Part shown: one piece after another, positions 7,192 to 15,128 of the stretch | How the letters are laid out: every line of letters starts with the position of its first letter | How positions within the stretch are numbered: the stretch's first letter is position 1 | Assembly (NCBI RefSeq): GCF_013155335.1 | Contig: NZ_JABJQZ010000005.1 | Location: forward strand, 124,001 to 188,000 | Direction of reading: 5' to 3' | DNA length: 64,000 nucleotides | From: Nocardioides sp. zg-1230 | GTDB taxonomy: Bacteria; Actinomycetota; Actinomycetes; Propionibacteriales; Nocardioidaceae | The notes under the pieces: model-generated | Databases searched by the model: none | Told to the model about the DNA's origin: nothing | Seen by the model: only the letters and a program-made list of their open reading frames with translations | Position numbers and translations under genes: made by a program

Positions 7192-8253
7192 ATGGACCCA
7201 CTCCTGCGCGCCATCGGTCGGATCCCGGGCGCCCTCATGATCGTCCCCCTCTTCCTCGGGGCCGTCGTCAACACCGTGTTCCCCGACGTTCTGGCGATCG
7301 GCAGCTTCACCACGGCGCTGTTCAAGGACGGCGCACCTGTGCTCATCGGCCTGTTCTTCCTCTCCGTCGGTGCGCAGATCCAGCTGCGTGCAGCCCTGCC
7401 GGCCGTGGAGAAGGGCCTCGTCCTGCTGCTCGCCAAGTACGGCGTCGCGGTCCTCGCCGGCCTGGCGGTCGCGTTCCTGACGCCCGAGGGCAACCTGTGG
7501 GGACTGGTGCCGCTGGCCGTGATCGCCGCGATGTCGAACTCCAACGGGTCGCTCTACGTCGCGCTGACCAGCCAGTTCGGCAACAAGACCGACAAGGGCG
7601 CCATCTCCATGCTGTCCATCAACGACGGCCCGTTCCTCACGATGGTCGCGCTCGGTGCGGCAGGGCTCGCGGACTTCCCACTCATGGCCCTCCTGGCGGC
7701 GATCCTGCCGATGATCCTCGGCTTCGTCCTGGGCAACACGAGCACGATCGCCCGTGAGTTCTTGGCGCCGGGGGAGAAGCTCATCATCCCCTTCGCGGCG
7801 TTCGCGCTGGGCGCGGGCATCGACTTCACGGTGCTCGCCACGTCCGGGCTGGTCGGGGTCCTGCTCGGTCTGGCCACCGTCGTCCTCTCCGGCGGAGCCG
7901 CCGTGCTCGCCCTCTATGCGTGGCACGTCGTTCGCCGCCACCCGCGGCCGACGCGCAACCTCGTCGCCGGTGTGAGCGAGGCAAGCACCGCCGGCAACGC
8001 CATCGCCACGCCCGTAGCGGTGGCCAGCATCGACCCCAGCCTGCTGGCGGTCCAGGAGAGCGCCACGGCGCAGGTCGCGGCGGCGGTGGTCACCACGGCC
8101 TTCACTGCGCCCTTCCTCGTCGCCTACGTGTCGGCGTGGCAGCGTCGTCGCGGGGTCACGCCCGAGGCCGAGGAGGCCCTGTACGAACCCCGCGAGGCCC
8201 CGCTCGCCCTCGAGGGAGAACCGCTGCCACAGCTCGACCCGCAGCGAGTCTGA
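7192..8253 (+). CDS. 2-keto-3-deoxygluconate permease (KdgT) family transporter
   Basis: This 353-residue integral membrane protein has about ten hydrophobic segments (from ALMIVPLFLGAVVNTVFP onward). It carries the KdgT-family stretches GAQIQLRAAL, IAAMSNSNGSLYVALTSQFG and AGVSEASTAGNAIATP. KdgT proteins import 2-keto-3-deoxygluconate by proton symport. Here the neighbours are benD and the cat operon and no pectin or uronate genes are visible, so the natural substrate may instead be an aromatic or other organic acid; that is inference from context. It follows benD by 83 bases with an AAGGA site and is probably co-transcribed. Its stop codon is the first triplet of a 60-bp perfect palindrome. 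Confidence 0.8.
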   Translation: MDPLLRAIGRIPGALMIVPLFLGAVVNTVFPDVLAIGSFTTALFKDGAPVLIGLFFLSVGAQIQLRAALPAVEKGLVLLLAKYGVAVLAGLAVAFLTPEGNLWGLVPLAVIAAMSNSNGSLYVALTSQFGNKTDKGAISMLSINDGPFLTMVALGAAGLADFPLMALLAAILPMILGFVLGNTSTIAREFLAPGEKLIIPFAAFALGAGIDFTVLATSGLVGVLLGLATVVLSGGAAVLALYAWHVVRRHPRPTRNLVAGVSEASTAGNAIATPVAVASIDPSLLAVQESATAQVAAAVVTTAFTAPFLVAYVSAWQRRRGVTPEAEEALYEPREAPLALEGEPLPQLDPQRV

Positions 8254-8310
8254 CCGCACGCACGTAGAGGCCCCCTCCCGCGGGAGGGGGCCTCTACGTG
8301 CGTGCGGTCA
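8251..8310. terminator. 60-bp perfect palindrome, bidirectional terminator
   Basis: Positions 8251-8280 and 8281-8310 are exact reverse complements with no spacer. The outer triplets are the TGA stop of the KdgT-family gene and the stop (TCA on + strand) of the convergent nuclease-like gene. As RNA it gives a very stable long hairpin from either direction, with a core of AGGCCCCCTCCCG. Confidence 0.9.
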
Positions 8311-9483
8311 GCGGCGGGCCGGCACCACCAGGCGTGCGACGACACCGGCGTGGTCGGAGGGCCACAGGCCCGACGCGGTCATGTCGGCCGGGTCGTCGCC
8401 GACGATGTGGGCGCGGGCGGCCTTGACGTCGCGGCTGTGCAGGACCAGGTCGATCCGCGAGGTGAGCGGGTTGTCCGGGTCGGTGAGGGTTGCGCCGAGG
8501 CAGCACGTGAAGCCGGGGTCACCGGGGTTGTTCCTCGGCCAGGCGTCGGCGCCGACGCCCGCCAGGAGGCGCGTGTACGCCGGTGCGTCCGGTGCGTCGG
8601 AGTTGTAGTCACCGACGTAGACCATCGGCAGGCTGCCGAGCTGGGTCGTGAGAGCGGCCTGCGCGGCCAACAGCTCGCCGACCTGGGCGACGCGGACCTG
8701 CTCGCCGTCGAGACCGGGGATGCCGAAGGCCTCGAGGTGGGAGTTGACGAAGCGGAACGTGGCCTTGCCCACCGTCAGGTCCGCCGAGCCCCAGCCCCGC
8801 GCCACGGGCAGCAAACCCCCGTCGTAGGGGAAGCTGATGATGGTGTCGTAGGTGCCGGTGCGTGCGTTGGTCGCGGCCACGTCGTCGCGGACGATGATCA
8901 CGTCACGGTCGGCGAGGCTGACCGCGCGCGTCGGGAACGTGGCCGTGGGGCTCGCCAAGTAGGGGATGGGCGGGGAGGAGAAGTTGTGCGCCGTCGCGCC
9001 CGCGACCTCCCGGTAGTCGGCGCCCCGCTCCTCCAGCGCATCCAGCAGCAGTTCGAGGAAGTCGTACGCGACGGTCGGGTTGCTCGTCTCGCGGGTCAGC
9101 GGGTTGTAGGCGTACGTCGTCCAGGTGGTGACCTCCTGCAGGCCCACGGCGTCCGCATCGGCCGCCACGATCTCGTCGGCGATCGCCCCCATCCGCTCCT
9201 CGGGCCGGGTCGCCTGCACGGCGGCCCACGTCTGCGTCGCGGCGCCGACGATGGCGGCGTTGTTGCCGCTGACGAGCGCCGTCAGGATCGGGGTCAGCTC
9301 CGCACCGAGGTAGAGGTTGCGCGTCATGACGGTGGCCGTGCGCGCCGGGGTGCCCTGCCCGGCGCCCGGAGGGCCGGCATGGACGCTCGCGCTGGGCACC
9401 AGTGCGGTGCCCAGCGCGAGTGCCGAGGCGAGGAGACCCAGGAGGACGCGGAGGAGGACGCGGTGGTGGGGGGTTCTGGTCAT
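8308..9483 (-). CDS. Secreted endonuclease/exonuclease/phosphatase family protein
   Basis: The 391-residue product has a signal peptide (about residues 1-37, MTRTPHHRVLL followed by a long Leu/Ala core) and then an endonuclease/exonuclease/phosphatase (DNase I-like) domain. Visible family motifs are VMTRNLYLGAEL at the domain start, AVGLQEVTTW (metal-binding Glu), VYVGDYNSDAPD, SRIDLVLHS and the C-terminal SDHAGVVARL (catalytic Asp-His). The family includes extracellular nucleases and sphingomyelinase- or phosphoinositide-type phosphatases, and the substrate cannot be told. The start at 9483 was chosen because it gives a normal signal peptide. The gene is convergent with the permease gene and downstream of pcaJ, from which a palindrome separates it. 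Confidence 0.85.
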   Translation of the reverse strand: MTRTPHHRVLLRVLLGLLASALALGTALVPSASVHAGPPGAGQGTPARTATVMTRNLYLGAELTPILTALVSGNNAAIVGAATQTWAAVQATRPEERMGAIADEIVAADADAVGLQEVTTWTTYAYNPLTRETSNPTVAYDFLELLLDALEERGADYREVAGATAHNFSSPPIPYLASPTATFPTRAVSLADRDVIIVRDDVAATNARTGTYDTIISFPYDGGLLPVARGWGSADLTVGKATFRFVNSHLEAFGIPGLDGEQVRVAQVGELLAAQAALTTQLGSLPMVYVGDYNSDAPDAPAYTRLLAGVGADAWPRNNPGDPGFTCCLGATLTDPDNPLTSRIDLVLHSRDVKAARAHIVGDDPADMTASGLWPSDHAGVVARLVVPARR

Positions 9484-9519
9484 CCTCGGACCGTCGCACT
9501 CCCGGCCGCGACGGGGCAT

Positions 9520-9533
9520 CCCCCAATTGGGGG
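9520..9533. promoter_or_regulatory. Perfect 14-bp palindrome CCCCCAATTGGGGG
   Basis: This exact palindrome without spacer lies between the end of pcaJ and the start of the EEP-family gene, 37 bases before that start codon. The lack of a loop and the position favour a protein-binding site over a terminator, but it could also end the pca transcript. Confidence 0.5.
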
Positions 9534-9564
9534 CATTGGGCCTCAGTCGTCGTGAGTCGTCATG

Positions 9565-10206
9565 TCAGACCCCGACCGGCACCCGCACGGGGGCGGCGGT
9601 CCGCTCGACGAGCTCCTCGGCGGTGACGCCCGGCGCGAGCTCGACGAGCTCGAAGCCGTCGCCCGCGACGTCGAGGACGCCCAGGTCGGTGACGACCCGG
9701 TCGACGACGCGACGGCCGGTGAGGGGGAGGTCGCACGCGGCGACCAGCTTGGCGGCGCCGCTCCTGGAGACGTGCTCCATCAGCACGATCACCCGACGGG
9801 CGCCGCTGACGAGGTCCATCGCGCCGCCCATGCCCTTGACCATCGATCCCGGCACCATCCAGTTGGCGAGGTCGCCGGCCATGGAGACCTGCATGCCGCC
9901 GAGGACGGCGGTGTCGATGTGGCTGCCGCGGATCATCGCGAAGCTCAGCGAGGAGTCGAAGAACGACGCCCCGGGCAGCACCGTGACGGTCTGCTTGCCG
10001 GCGTTGACCAGGTCGGGGTCGACCTCGTCCTCGTAGGGGTAGGGCCCGACACCGAGGATGCCGTTCTCGGCGTGCAGAGTGACCGTCGAGTCCGCCGGCA
10101 GGTGGGCCGGGATCATCGTCGGCAGGCCGATGCCGAGGTTGACGTACTCGCCGGCCCTCAGCTCGAGCGCGGCCCTCGCGGCCATCTCGTCTCGTGTCCA
10201 GCTCAT
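9565..10206 (-). CDS. pcaJ: 3-oxoacid CoA-transferase subunit beta
   Basis: This is the beta subunit (213 residues) of 3-oxoadipate:succinyl-CoA transferase. It begins [16 protein letters not shown] and carries the family stretches [13 protein letters not shown] and [14 protein letters not shown]. The latter contains the Glu that forms the covalent CoA thioester in this family. With PcaI it activates 3-oxoadipate using succinyl-CoA. Its ATG overlaps the stop of the alpha-subunit gene by four bases. Acetoacetate CoA-transferase subunits are close relatives; the pcaD and pcaF genes in the same operon favour 3-oxoadipate. Confidence 0.92.
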   Translation of the reverse strand: MSWTRDEMAARAALELRAGEYVNLGIGLPTMIPAHLPADSTVTLHAENGILGVGPYPYEDEVDPDLVNAGKQTVTVLPGASFFDSSLSFAMIRGSHIDTAVLGGMQVSMAGDLANWMVPGSMVKGMGGAMDLVSGARRVIVLMEHVSRSGAAKLVAACDLPLTGRRVVDRVVTDLGVLDVAGDGFELVELAPGVTAEELVERTAAPVRVPVGV

Positions 10207-10982
10207 GCCTGCGCCGCCTCTCGGGGTCGGGTGGTCAGCTTCTCGATGTCCTTCTCGTGGGCCTGCGACGGCGTCAGCTCGACGACGCGCTGGACGAACA
10301 CCCCGGGCAGGTGGATGTCGTCGGGCGCGATGTCGCCGACCTCCACGACCTCCTCGGCCTCGACGATGGTCAGCCGCCCGGCCATCGCGGCCGGGATGTT
10401 GAAGTTGCGGGCCGAGGCGTGGAAGACGCAGTTTCCCGCGCGGTCGACCTTCGCGGCGCGGACGAGTGCGACGTCGGTGACGATCGACTCCTCGAGCACC
10501 ATGTCGACGCCGTGGAAGGTGCGCACCTCCTTGGCCTCGGAGGCGAGCGCGACGGTGCCGTCGGGGTGGTAGCGCCAGGGGAGGCCGCCCTCGGAGACCA
10601 TCGTGCCCACGCCGGTCGGGGTGAAGAAGGCCCCGATGCCGGCACCGCCGGCGCGCAGCCGCTCGGCGAGCGTGCCCTGCGGGGTGAGCTCGACGGTCAG
10701 CTCGCCGGCGAGGTACTGCCGGCCGAACTCCTTGTTCTCCCCGACGTACGACGCGATGACGCGCGTGATGCGGCGGGCCTCGAGGAGCAGGCCGAGGCCC
10801 GCGCCGTCGACGCCGCAGTTGTTGGACACGACGGTGAGGTCGTCGGCGCCCTGGTCGAGCAGCGCGCTGATCAGCGTCCACGGGATGCCGACCAGGCCGA
10901 AGCCGCCGACGGCCAGGCTCGCGCCGGGTGCGATGTCGGCGACGGCCTCCGCGGCGCCGGGGACGACCTTGTCGATGCTCAT
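10203..10982 (-). CDS. pcaI: 3-oxoacid CoA-transferase subunit alpha
   Basis: This 259-residue alpha subunit of 3-oxoadipate CoA-transferase has the N-terminal glycine-rich stretch [16 protein letters not shown], then [13 protein letters not shown] and SYVGENKEF, as in the PcaI/ScoA family. It pairs with PcaJ in the second-last step of the beta-ketoadipate pathway. The ATG overlaps the end of pcaD by four bases and its own end overlaps pcaJ by four, so pcaD-pcaI-pcaJ are translationally coupled. Confidence 0.93.
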   Translation of the reverse strand: MSIDKVVPGAAEAVADIAPGASLAVGGFGLVGIPWTLISALLDQGADDLTVVSNNCGVDGAGLGLLLEARRITRVIASYVGENKEFGRQYLAGELTVELTPQGTLAERLRAGGAGIGAFFTPTGVGTMVSEGGLPWRYHPDGTVALASEAKEVRTFHGVDMVLEESIVTDVALVRAAKVDRAGNCVFHASARNFNIPAAMAGRLTIVEAEEVVEVGDIAPDDIHLPGVFVQRVVELTPSQAHEKDIEKLTTRPREAAQA

Positions 10983-11755
10983 GCCGTGCTGCCCTTCAGG
11001 TGCTGGACGATCGCGGGGGTGATGGCCTGCGGCTGCTCCGCGTTGGCGAGGTGGGCCGATCCGGGTACGACGAGCAGGTGTCCGTCCTGGACGCCGTCGG
11101 CGATCGCCTCGAGGTGCGGTGGGGGCGTGGCCGGGTCGTCGGCACCGGCGATCGCGAGCGTCGGTGCGGCGATGCGGGGGAGGTCGTCGCGCAGGTCCAT
11201 CTCGGCGATGACCTCGCAGCACGAGGCGTAGCCCTCGGCGGGCGTGGCGCTCACGACGGCCTCGCTCTCCGCGCGGACGTCGGGGTTCTCCCCGAGGAAG
11301 TCCGGGGTGTACCACCGGGCGACGACGGCCTCGGCGACCGCCGAGCTGCCGTTCGCGCGCACGGTGGCGGCGCGGTCGTGCCAGGCGCTGGACGGGTCGA
11401 GCTTGGCGCCGGTGCACAGCACGACGAGGCGGTCCACGCGCTCGGGGTTGCGGGCGGCGAGGCGCATGCCGGTCATGCCGCCGAGCGACAGGCCGACGAA
11501 GTGGGCCTTCTCGACGCCCAGGCTGTCGAGCAGCGCGACGACGTCGTCGGCGAGGTCGTCGATGCCGTAGGGACCGGGCGGGACGGGGGAGCCGCCGTGG
11601 CCGCGGGTGTCGTAGCGCACGACGCGGAAGTCCTTCGCCAGCTCGTCGGCCTGGGCGTCCCACATGGAGGTCGTGGAGCCGAGCGAGTTCGACAGCACCA
11701 CGACGGGGGCGCCCTCGGGGCCGGTGACGACGTGGTGGACGGAGACGGCGCTCAT
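10979..11755 (-). CDS. pcaD: 3-oxoadipate enol-lactonase
   Basis: The 258-residue alpha/beta hydrolase has the oxyanion stretch [12 protein letters not shown], the motif YDTRGHGGS, the nucleophile elbow GLSLGGMTG, an acid in GADDPATPP and the catalytic His in [12 protein letters not shown]. PcaD hydrolyses 3-oxoadipate enol-lactone, the product of CatC, to 3-oxoadipate. It is separate from the decarboxylase PcaC, unlike the fused PcaL of Rhodococcus and Streptomyces. That fits a pathway fed from catechol rather than protocatechuate; no pcaC is in the window. The start was taken at MSAVSVHHV because the upstream frame is shadow sequence. Confidence 0.92.
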   Translation of the reverse strand: MSAVSVHHVVTGPEGAPVVVLSNSLGSTTSMWDAQADELAKDFRVVRYDTRGHGGSPVPPGPYGIDDLADDVVALLDSLGVEKAHFVGLSLGGMTGMRLAARNPERVDRLVVLCTGAKLDPSSAWHDRAATVRANGSSAVAEAVVARWYTPDFLGENPDVRAESEAVVSATPAEGYASCCEVIAEMDLRDDLPRIAAPTLAIAGADDPATPPPHLEAIADGVQDGHLLVVPGSAHLANAEQPQAITPAIVQHLKGSTA

Positions 11756-11810
11756 TTTCGGGGTCCCTGGTCGAAGCGGAGCGGAACGAGCATTCGGCTG
11801 GGGTGAATCA

Positions 11811-13025
11811 TCAGACGACCCGCTCGAAGACTGCAGCGAGACCCTGCCCGCCGCCGATGCACATCGTCTCGAGGCCGTAGCGCGACTCCCGGCGCTGCAT
11901 CTCGTGGGCCATCGTGGCGAGGATGCGGGCACCGGTGGCGCCGACCGGGTGGCCCAGCGAGATGCCGGAGCCGTTGGGGTTGAGGCGCTCGTCGGTCGGG
12001 TCGACCTTCCACTCGCGCAGGCACGCCAGCACCTGGGCGGCGAAGGCCTCGTTGAGCTCGATCAGGTCGATCTCGTCGAGCGTGAGCCCGGCGCGCTCGA
12101 GTGCGGCTGCGGTCGCGGGGACCGGGCCGATGCCCATCACCTCGGGCCCGACCCCGGCCACGGCCCACGACCGCAAGGCGAGCAGCGGTCGCAGCCCTCG
12201 GCGCTCGGCCTCGTCGCGTGTGGTGACCACGCACATCGCAGCGCCGTCGTTCTGCCCGCTGGCGTTGCCGGCGGTGACGGTCGAGGCGGGGTCGACCTTC
12301 TCGCGGACCGGCCGCAGCGCGGCGAGCTGCCCGAGAGTGGTGTCGGGGCGTGGGTGCTCGTCGCGGTCCACGACCACGTCCGGCTTTCCGCGGCGGCCCG
12401 GGACGGTGACGGGCACCAGCTCGTCGGCGAGCCGGCCCGCCTCGTGGGCCGCGCCGGCCCGCTGCTGGGAGCGGACCGAGAGCTCGTCCTGCTCCTCGCG
12501 CGAGATGTCGTACTCCCTGCGGAGGTTCTCCGCCGTCTCGAGCATCCCACCCGGCACCGGGTGGTCCTTGCCGCCGGCGGTCTCGCGGGCCCGCACCAGG
12601 CGGTCCATCAGCTCGACGCTGCCGCTGCGGACGCCGGTCCGGAGACCGAGGGCGTAGTGCTCGACGTTGGACATCGACTCGGCGCCACCCGCCACGATGA
12701 GCGTGCCCGCGCCGCTGGCGACCTGCGCGGCGGCGTACAGGACCGCCTGCAGGCCCGAGCCGCAGCGACGGTCGAGCTGGAGACCGGGGACGCCGGTGCC
12801 GAGCCCGGCGTCGAGGGCGGCGATGCGGCCGATGGCCGGGTTCTCGCCGCTCGGGTAGCAGTTGCCCAGGACGACGTCGTCGACGTCCCCCTCCTGCAGG
12901 CCCGTCCGGCGGACGAGCTCGATCAGGGTGGTCGAGGCCAGGTCGACGGCGGACAGGGAGGCGAACGCGCCGCCGTAGCGACCCACCGGGGTCCGTACCG
13001 GCTCACAGATGACGATGTCGGGCAT
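11811..13025 (-). CDS. pcaF: 3-oxoadipyl-CoA thiolase
   Basis: This 404-residue thiolase cleaves 3-oxoadipyl-CoA into succinyl-CoA and acetyl-CoA, the last step of the pathway. It has the N-terminal nucleophile motif LDRRCGSGLQAV (Cys near residue 88), the stretch IELNEAFAAQ, the His of SLGHPVGATGARI and the C-terminal CIGGGQGLA. It is the first gene of the operon pcaF-pcaD-pcaI-pcaJ, with a 55-base gap before pcaD. Acetyl-CoA acetyltransferases are close relatives; the operon decides the call. The ATG lies six bases after a TAGGTT hexamer, so the transcript is probably leaderless. Confidence 0.92.
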   Translation of the reverse strand: MPDIVICEPVRTPVGRYGGAFASLSAVDLASTTLIELVRRTGLQEGDVDDVVLGNCYPSGENPAIGRIAALDAGLGTGVPGLQLDRRCGSGLQAVLYAAAQVASGAGTLIVAGGAESMSNVEHYALGLRTGVRSGSVELMDRLVRARETAGGKDHPVPGGMLETAENLRREYDISREEQDELSVRSQQRAGAAHEAGRLADELVPVTVPGRRGKPDVVVDRDEHPRPDTTLGQLAALRPVREKVDPASTVTAGNASGQNDGAAMCVVTTRDEAERRGLRPLLALRSWAVAGVGPEVMGIGPVPATAAALERAGLTLDEIDLIELNEAFAAQVLACLREWKVDPTDERLNPNGSGISLGHPVGATGARILATMAHEMQRRESRYGLETMCIGGGQGLAAVFERVV

Positions 13026-13065
13026 GGATCGAACCTAGTCGTGACGTTCGATACAGTGAAGTATC
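13026..13065 (-). promoter_or_regulatory. pcaF promoter with dyad over the -35 region
   Basis: Read on the minus strand, TAGGTT (13032-13037) lies six bases before the pcaF ATG and TTCACT (13055-13060) lies 17 bases further upstream, a good -10/-35 pair for a leaderless promoter. The dyad GATAC-N6-GTATC (13050-13065) is centred exactly on the -35 hexamer and resembles the ATAC-N7-GTAT sites of CatM/BenM LysR proteins, one base shorter. Confidence 0.6.
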
Positions 13066-13201
13066 CGTTTCGGCGACACTGAGACCCGCAGCGTCCTAAA
13101 GGTCTGCGGGAGGTGCGCGGCGGTTGAGCGATCGCCGGCGCCGACCCTTGCGGCCGGTCAGCGAGCGGCGCGATCATGGGAGCCCGGGGGAGGGAAGCGG
13201 C

Positions 13202-13729
13202 ATGGACACGACGAGATGGACCGCTCGCGCACTGTCTGCCTGTGTGGTCGGAGCGATGCTGGCCCTCCCGGGGGCGGCGCACGCGGGGACCGGCGTGTTC
13301 GACGATCCGGTCGGGGACTCGACCGGCGTGGACGTCTCGCGGGTGCGGGTGGTCCACAGGAACGCCGTGAAGGTCAGCGTCCGCTCGGCCTTGCCGCTGG
13401 CGGTGGCGCAGGTCTACTCGTTCTGGATCGACACCGGCCGCGGCGCCCGGCCGACCTACCGGGTGTCGTTCCGCGCCAACGCGGGGTTCGACGACGCGCT
13501 CGGGCTCGTGGGGTCCTTCGGCCAGCGGCCGTCGCGCTTCGTGAGGTGCCCCGGCATGCGGGCGCGCGCCGACATCTTCACGGACGCCCCGGTCTCCCTC
13601 CGGATCCCGCGGCGGTGCCTGGGCGACCCGAGGAGGGTCCGGGTCGCCGTACGCTTCGAGGACGAGACCACGGGCTCGACCGACTGGGCGCCGGAGCGAC
13701 GGACGTTCACTCCCTGGGTGACGAGGTAG
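13202..13729 (+). CDS. Secreted protein of unknown function
   Basis: I do not recognise this 175-residue protein. It has a clear signal peptide (MDTTRWTARALSACVVGAML to the AHA-GTG cleavage site near residue 30) and a mature part of about 145 residues rich in beta-strand-like sequence. This opens with GVFDDPVGDSTGVDVSRV, a form seen in secreted beta-sandwich domains. It contains two Cys, which could form a disulfide. The ATG at 13202 follows GGGGAGGGAAGC; an in-frame ATG at 13124 would bury the signal peptide and is rejected. It lies between the pca operon and a LysR gene, but nothing ties it to aromatic metabolism. Confidence 0.65.
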   Translation: MDTTRWTARALSACVVGAMLALPGAAHAGTGVFDDPVGDSTGVDVSRVRVVHRNAVKVSVRSALPLAVAQVYSFWIDTGRGARPTYRVSFRANAGFDDALGLVGSFGQRPSRFVRCPGMRARADIFTDAPVSLRIPRRCLGDPRRVRVAVRFEDETTGSTDWAPERRTFTPWVTR

Positions 13730-13784
13730 ACCGGAGGTCGTGCCACTCATTCCGACCTGATCGAGACTCTGGAAGTCTTGGTCC

Positions 13785-14669
13785 ATGGAACTGCGCCACC
13801 TCCGCTACTTCGTCGCCGTCGCCGAGCAGCGCCACTTCGGCCGGGCTGCCGAGCTGCTGCACATGGCGCAGCCGCCCCTCTCGCAGGCGATCCGCCAGCT
13901 GGAGGCCGAGCTCGGCGTCACCCTGCTCACCCGCACGACCCGGCGGGTGGACCTGACCGCTGCCGGCACGGCCTACCTCGCCCGGGCGCGCGACATCCTC
14001 GCTTCGGTGGACGCCGCGAGGGAGGAGGCCGAGCGGGTCGCGTCCGGCCGGTCTGGCCGTCTGGTCGTCGGGTGCGTCGGCTCGGCGACGTACTCACTCC
14101 TCCCCGCCCTCGCGCGCCGGCTGCGTGAGGAGGTCCCTGCGGTCGACTTCGGCTTCCGTGGCGAGATGCTGTCGCCCGAGCAGGTCGCGCGGCTGCGGGA
14201 CGGCTCCCTCGACCTGGCCCTGCTGAGGCGGCTGCCCGACCAGAACGGCCTGACCGTGACCGGCGTGCGGCACGACCGCCTGCTCGTGGCGATGCCGCAG
14301 GATCACCGCTTCGCGTCGAGGCGGCGGTTGCGGGTCACGGACCTGGCGGGGGAGGACCTCGTCGTCCACGCCGGGGGAGGCCGGTCGGCGATGAACGCGC
14401 TCGTGCAGGACCTCTTCGAGGATGCCGGGCAGGAGGCCCGGGTCGTCCACCAGGTCGCCGAGACCTCGACCCTGGTGACCTTCGTGGCGGCCGGGCTCGG
14501 CATCGCCGTCGTGCCCGAGCCGACCGCGGCGCTCGCGGTGCCTGGCGTCGTCTACGTCTCGCTCGTCGGGGCGCCCGGGATCGAGCTGGTGGCTGCGCAC
14601 CGCGCCGACGACGACAACCCGGTGCTCGCCCGCGCGACCGCTGCGCTGTCGGCGGTGGCGGACGGCTGA
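13785..14669 (+). CDS. LysR-type regulator, probable pca/aromatic regulator
   Basis: The 294-residue LysR protein has an N-terminal HTH (MELRHLRYFVAVAEQRHFGRAAELLHMAQPPLSQ) very like that of the catR product at 5166-6092, and a C-terminal ligand-binding domain. The two regulators look like paralogs from the CatR/BenM branch. It is divergent from the pcaF operon, with one small secreted-protein gene between, and the dyad in front of pcaF is a plausible target. Activation of pcaFDIJ by an aromatic intermediate is inference. A weak GGAAG site precedes the ATG. Confidence 0.8.
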   Translation: MELRHLRYFVAVAEQRHFGRAAELLHMAQPPLSQAIRQLEAELGVTLLTRTTRRVDLTAAGTAYLARARDILASVDAAREEAERVASGRSGRLVVGCVGSATYSLLPALARRLREEVPAVDFGFRGEMLSPEQVARLRDGSLDLALLRRLPDQNGLTVTGVRHDRLLVAMPQDHRFASRRRLRVTDLAGEDLVVHAGGGRSAMNALVQDLFEDAGQEARVVHQVAETSTLVTFVAAGLGIAVVPEPTAALAVPGVVYVSLVGAPGIELVAAHRADDDNPVLARATAALSAVADG

Positions 14670-14771
14670 CGCCGGCGCGGCCCCGCACCTCGCGGCCCTT
14701 GGTGGGTGTCGCTACGATGACCGTATCGTTATCCCGAGGGCCGGTGACCGGCCCAGGAAGAGGTGGCAGGA

Positions 14772-14954
14772 ATGAGTGTCGAAGTGGTCGTGTTCATCGT
14801 CGCGGCGTCGCTGGCAGGCGGGCTCTCGATGGGGGCCGTCACCTGGATCTACTTCCTCGACAAGTGGCGCTCGGACCCGGAGACGTCGTCCGCGCCACCG
14901 CCCCGCTCCGTCTTCGCGGGGCCGGACGAGGGTCGCCTCGACGAGGCGGCGTGA
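14772..14954 (+). CDS. Small single-pass membrane protein
   Basis: I do not recognise this 60-residue protein. It has one N-terminal transmembrane helix (VEVVVFIVAASLAGGLSMGAVTWIYFL) followed by a short charged tail, DKWRSDPETSS, and a Pro-rich end. The ATG at 14772 follows AGGTGGCAGGA. It is the first of three closely spaced genes (small membrane protein, second small membrane protein, TetR regulator), which suggests a shared transcript. Confidence 0.6.
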   Translation: MSVEVVVFIVAASLAGGLSMGAVTWIYFLDKWRSDPETSSAPPPRSVFAGPDEGRLDEAA

Positions 14955-14960
14955 GCCGAC

Positions 14961-15128
14961 ATGCACCCGCTGCTCGTCCTGCTCGCGTTCACCGTCGCGG
15001 CCGTGGCGACGTACGCCGTCGTGCTGGGGCTGCTCACGGCGGCATCGGTCGTCCCGCGCGACCGTGGGGAGGGGCAGGCGTCGGAGGAGCCTGGTCTCCG
15101 ACACGATGGTGAGCATGCCGGCCACTGA
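14961..15128 (+). CDS. Second small membrane protein, overlaps TetR start
   Basis: A 55-codon frame starting MHPLLVLLAFTVAAVATYAVVL has one hydrophobic helix (residues 4-31) and a charged, His-rich tail. It starts 6 bases after the preceding small gene and runs 23 bases into the TetR gene in another frame. Its composition and the tight spacing suggest a real partner of the 60-residue membrane protein, but no homology is known to me and the start has only a weak ribosome site. Confidence 0.45.
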   Translation: MHPLLVLLAFTVAAVATYAVVLGLLTAASVVPRDRGEGQASEEPGLRHDGEHAGH

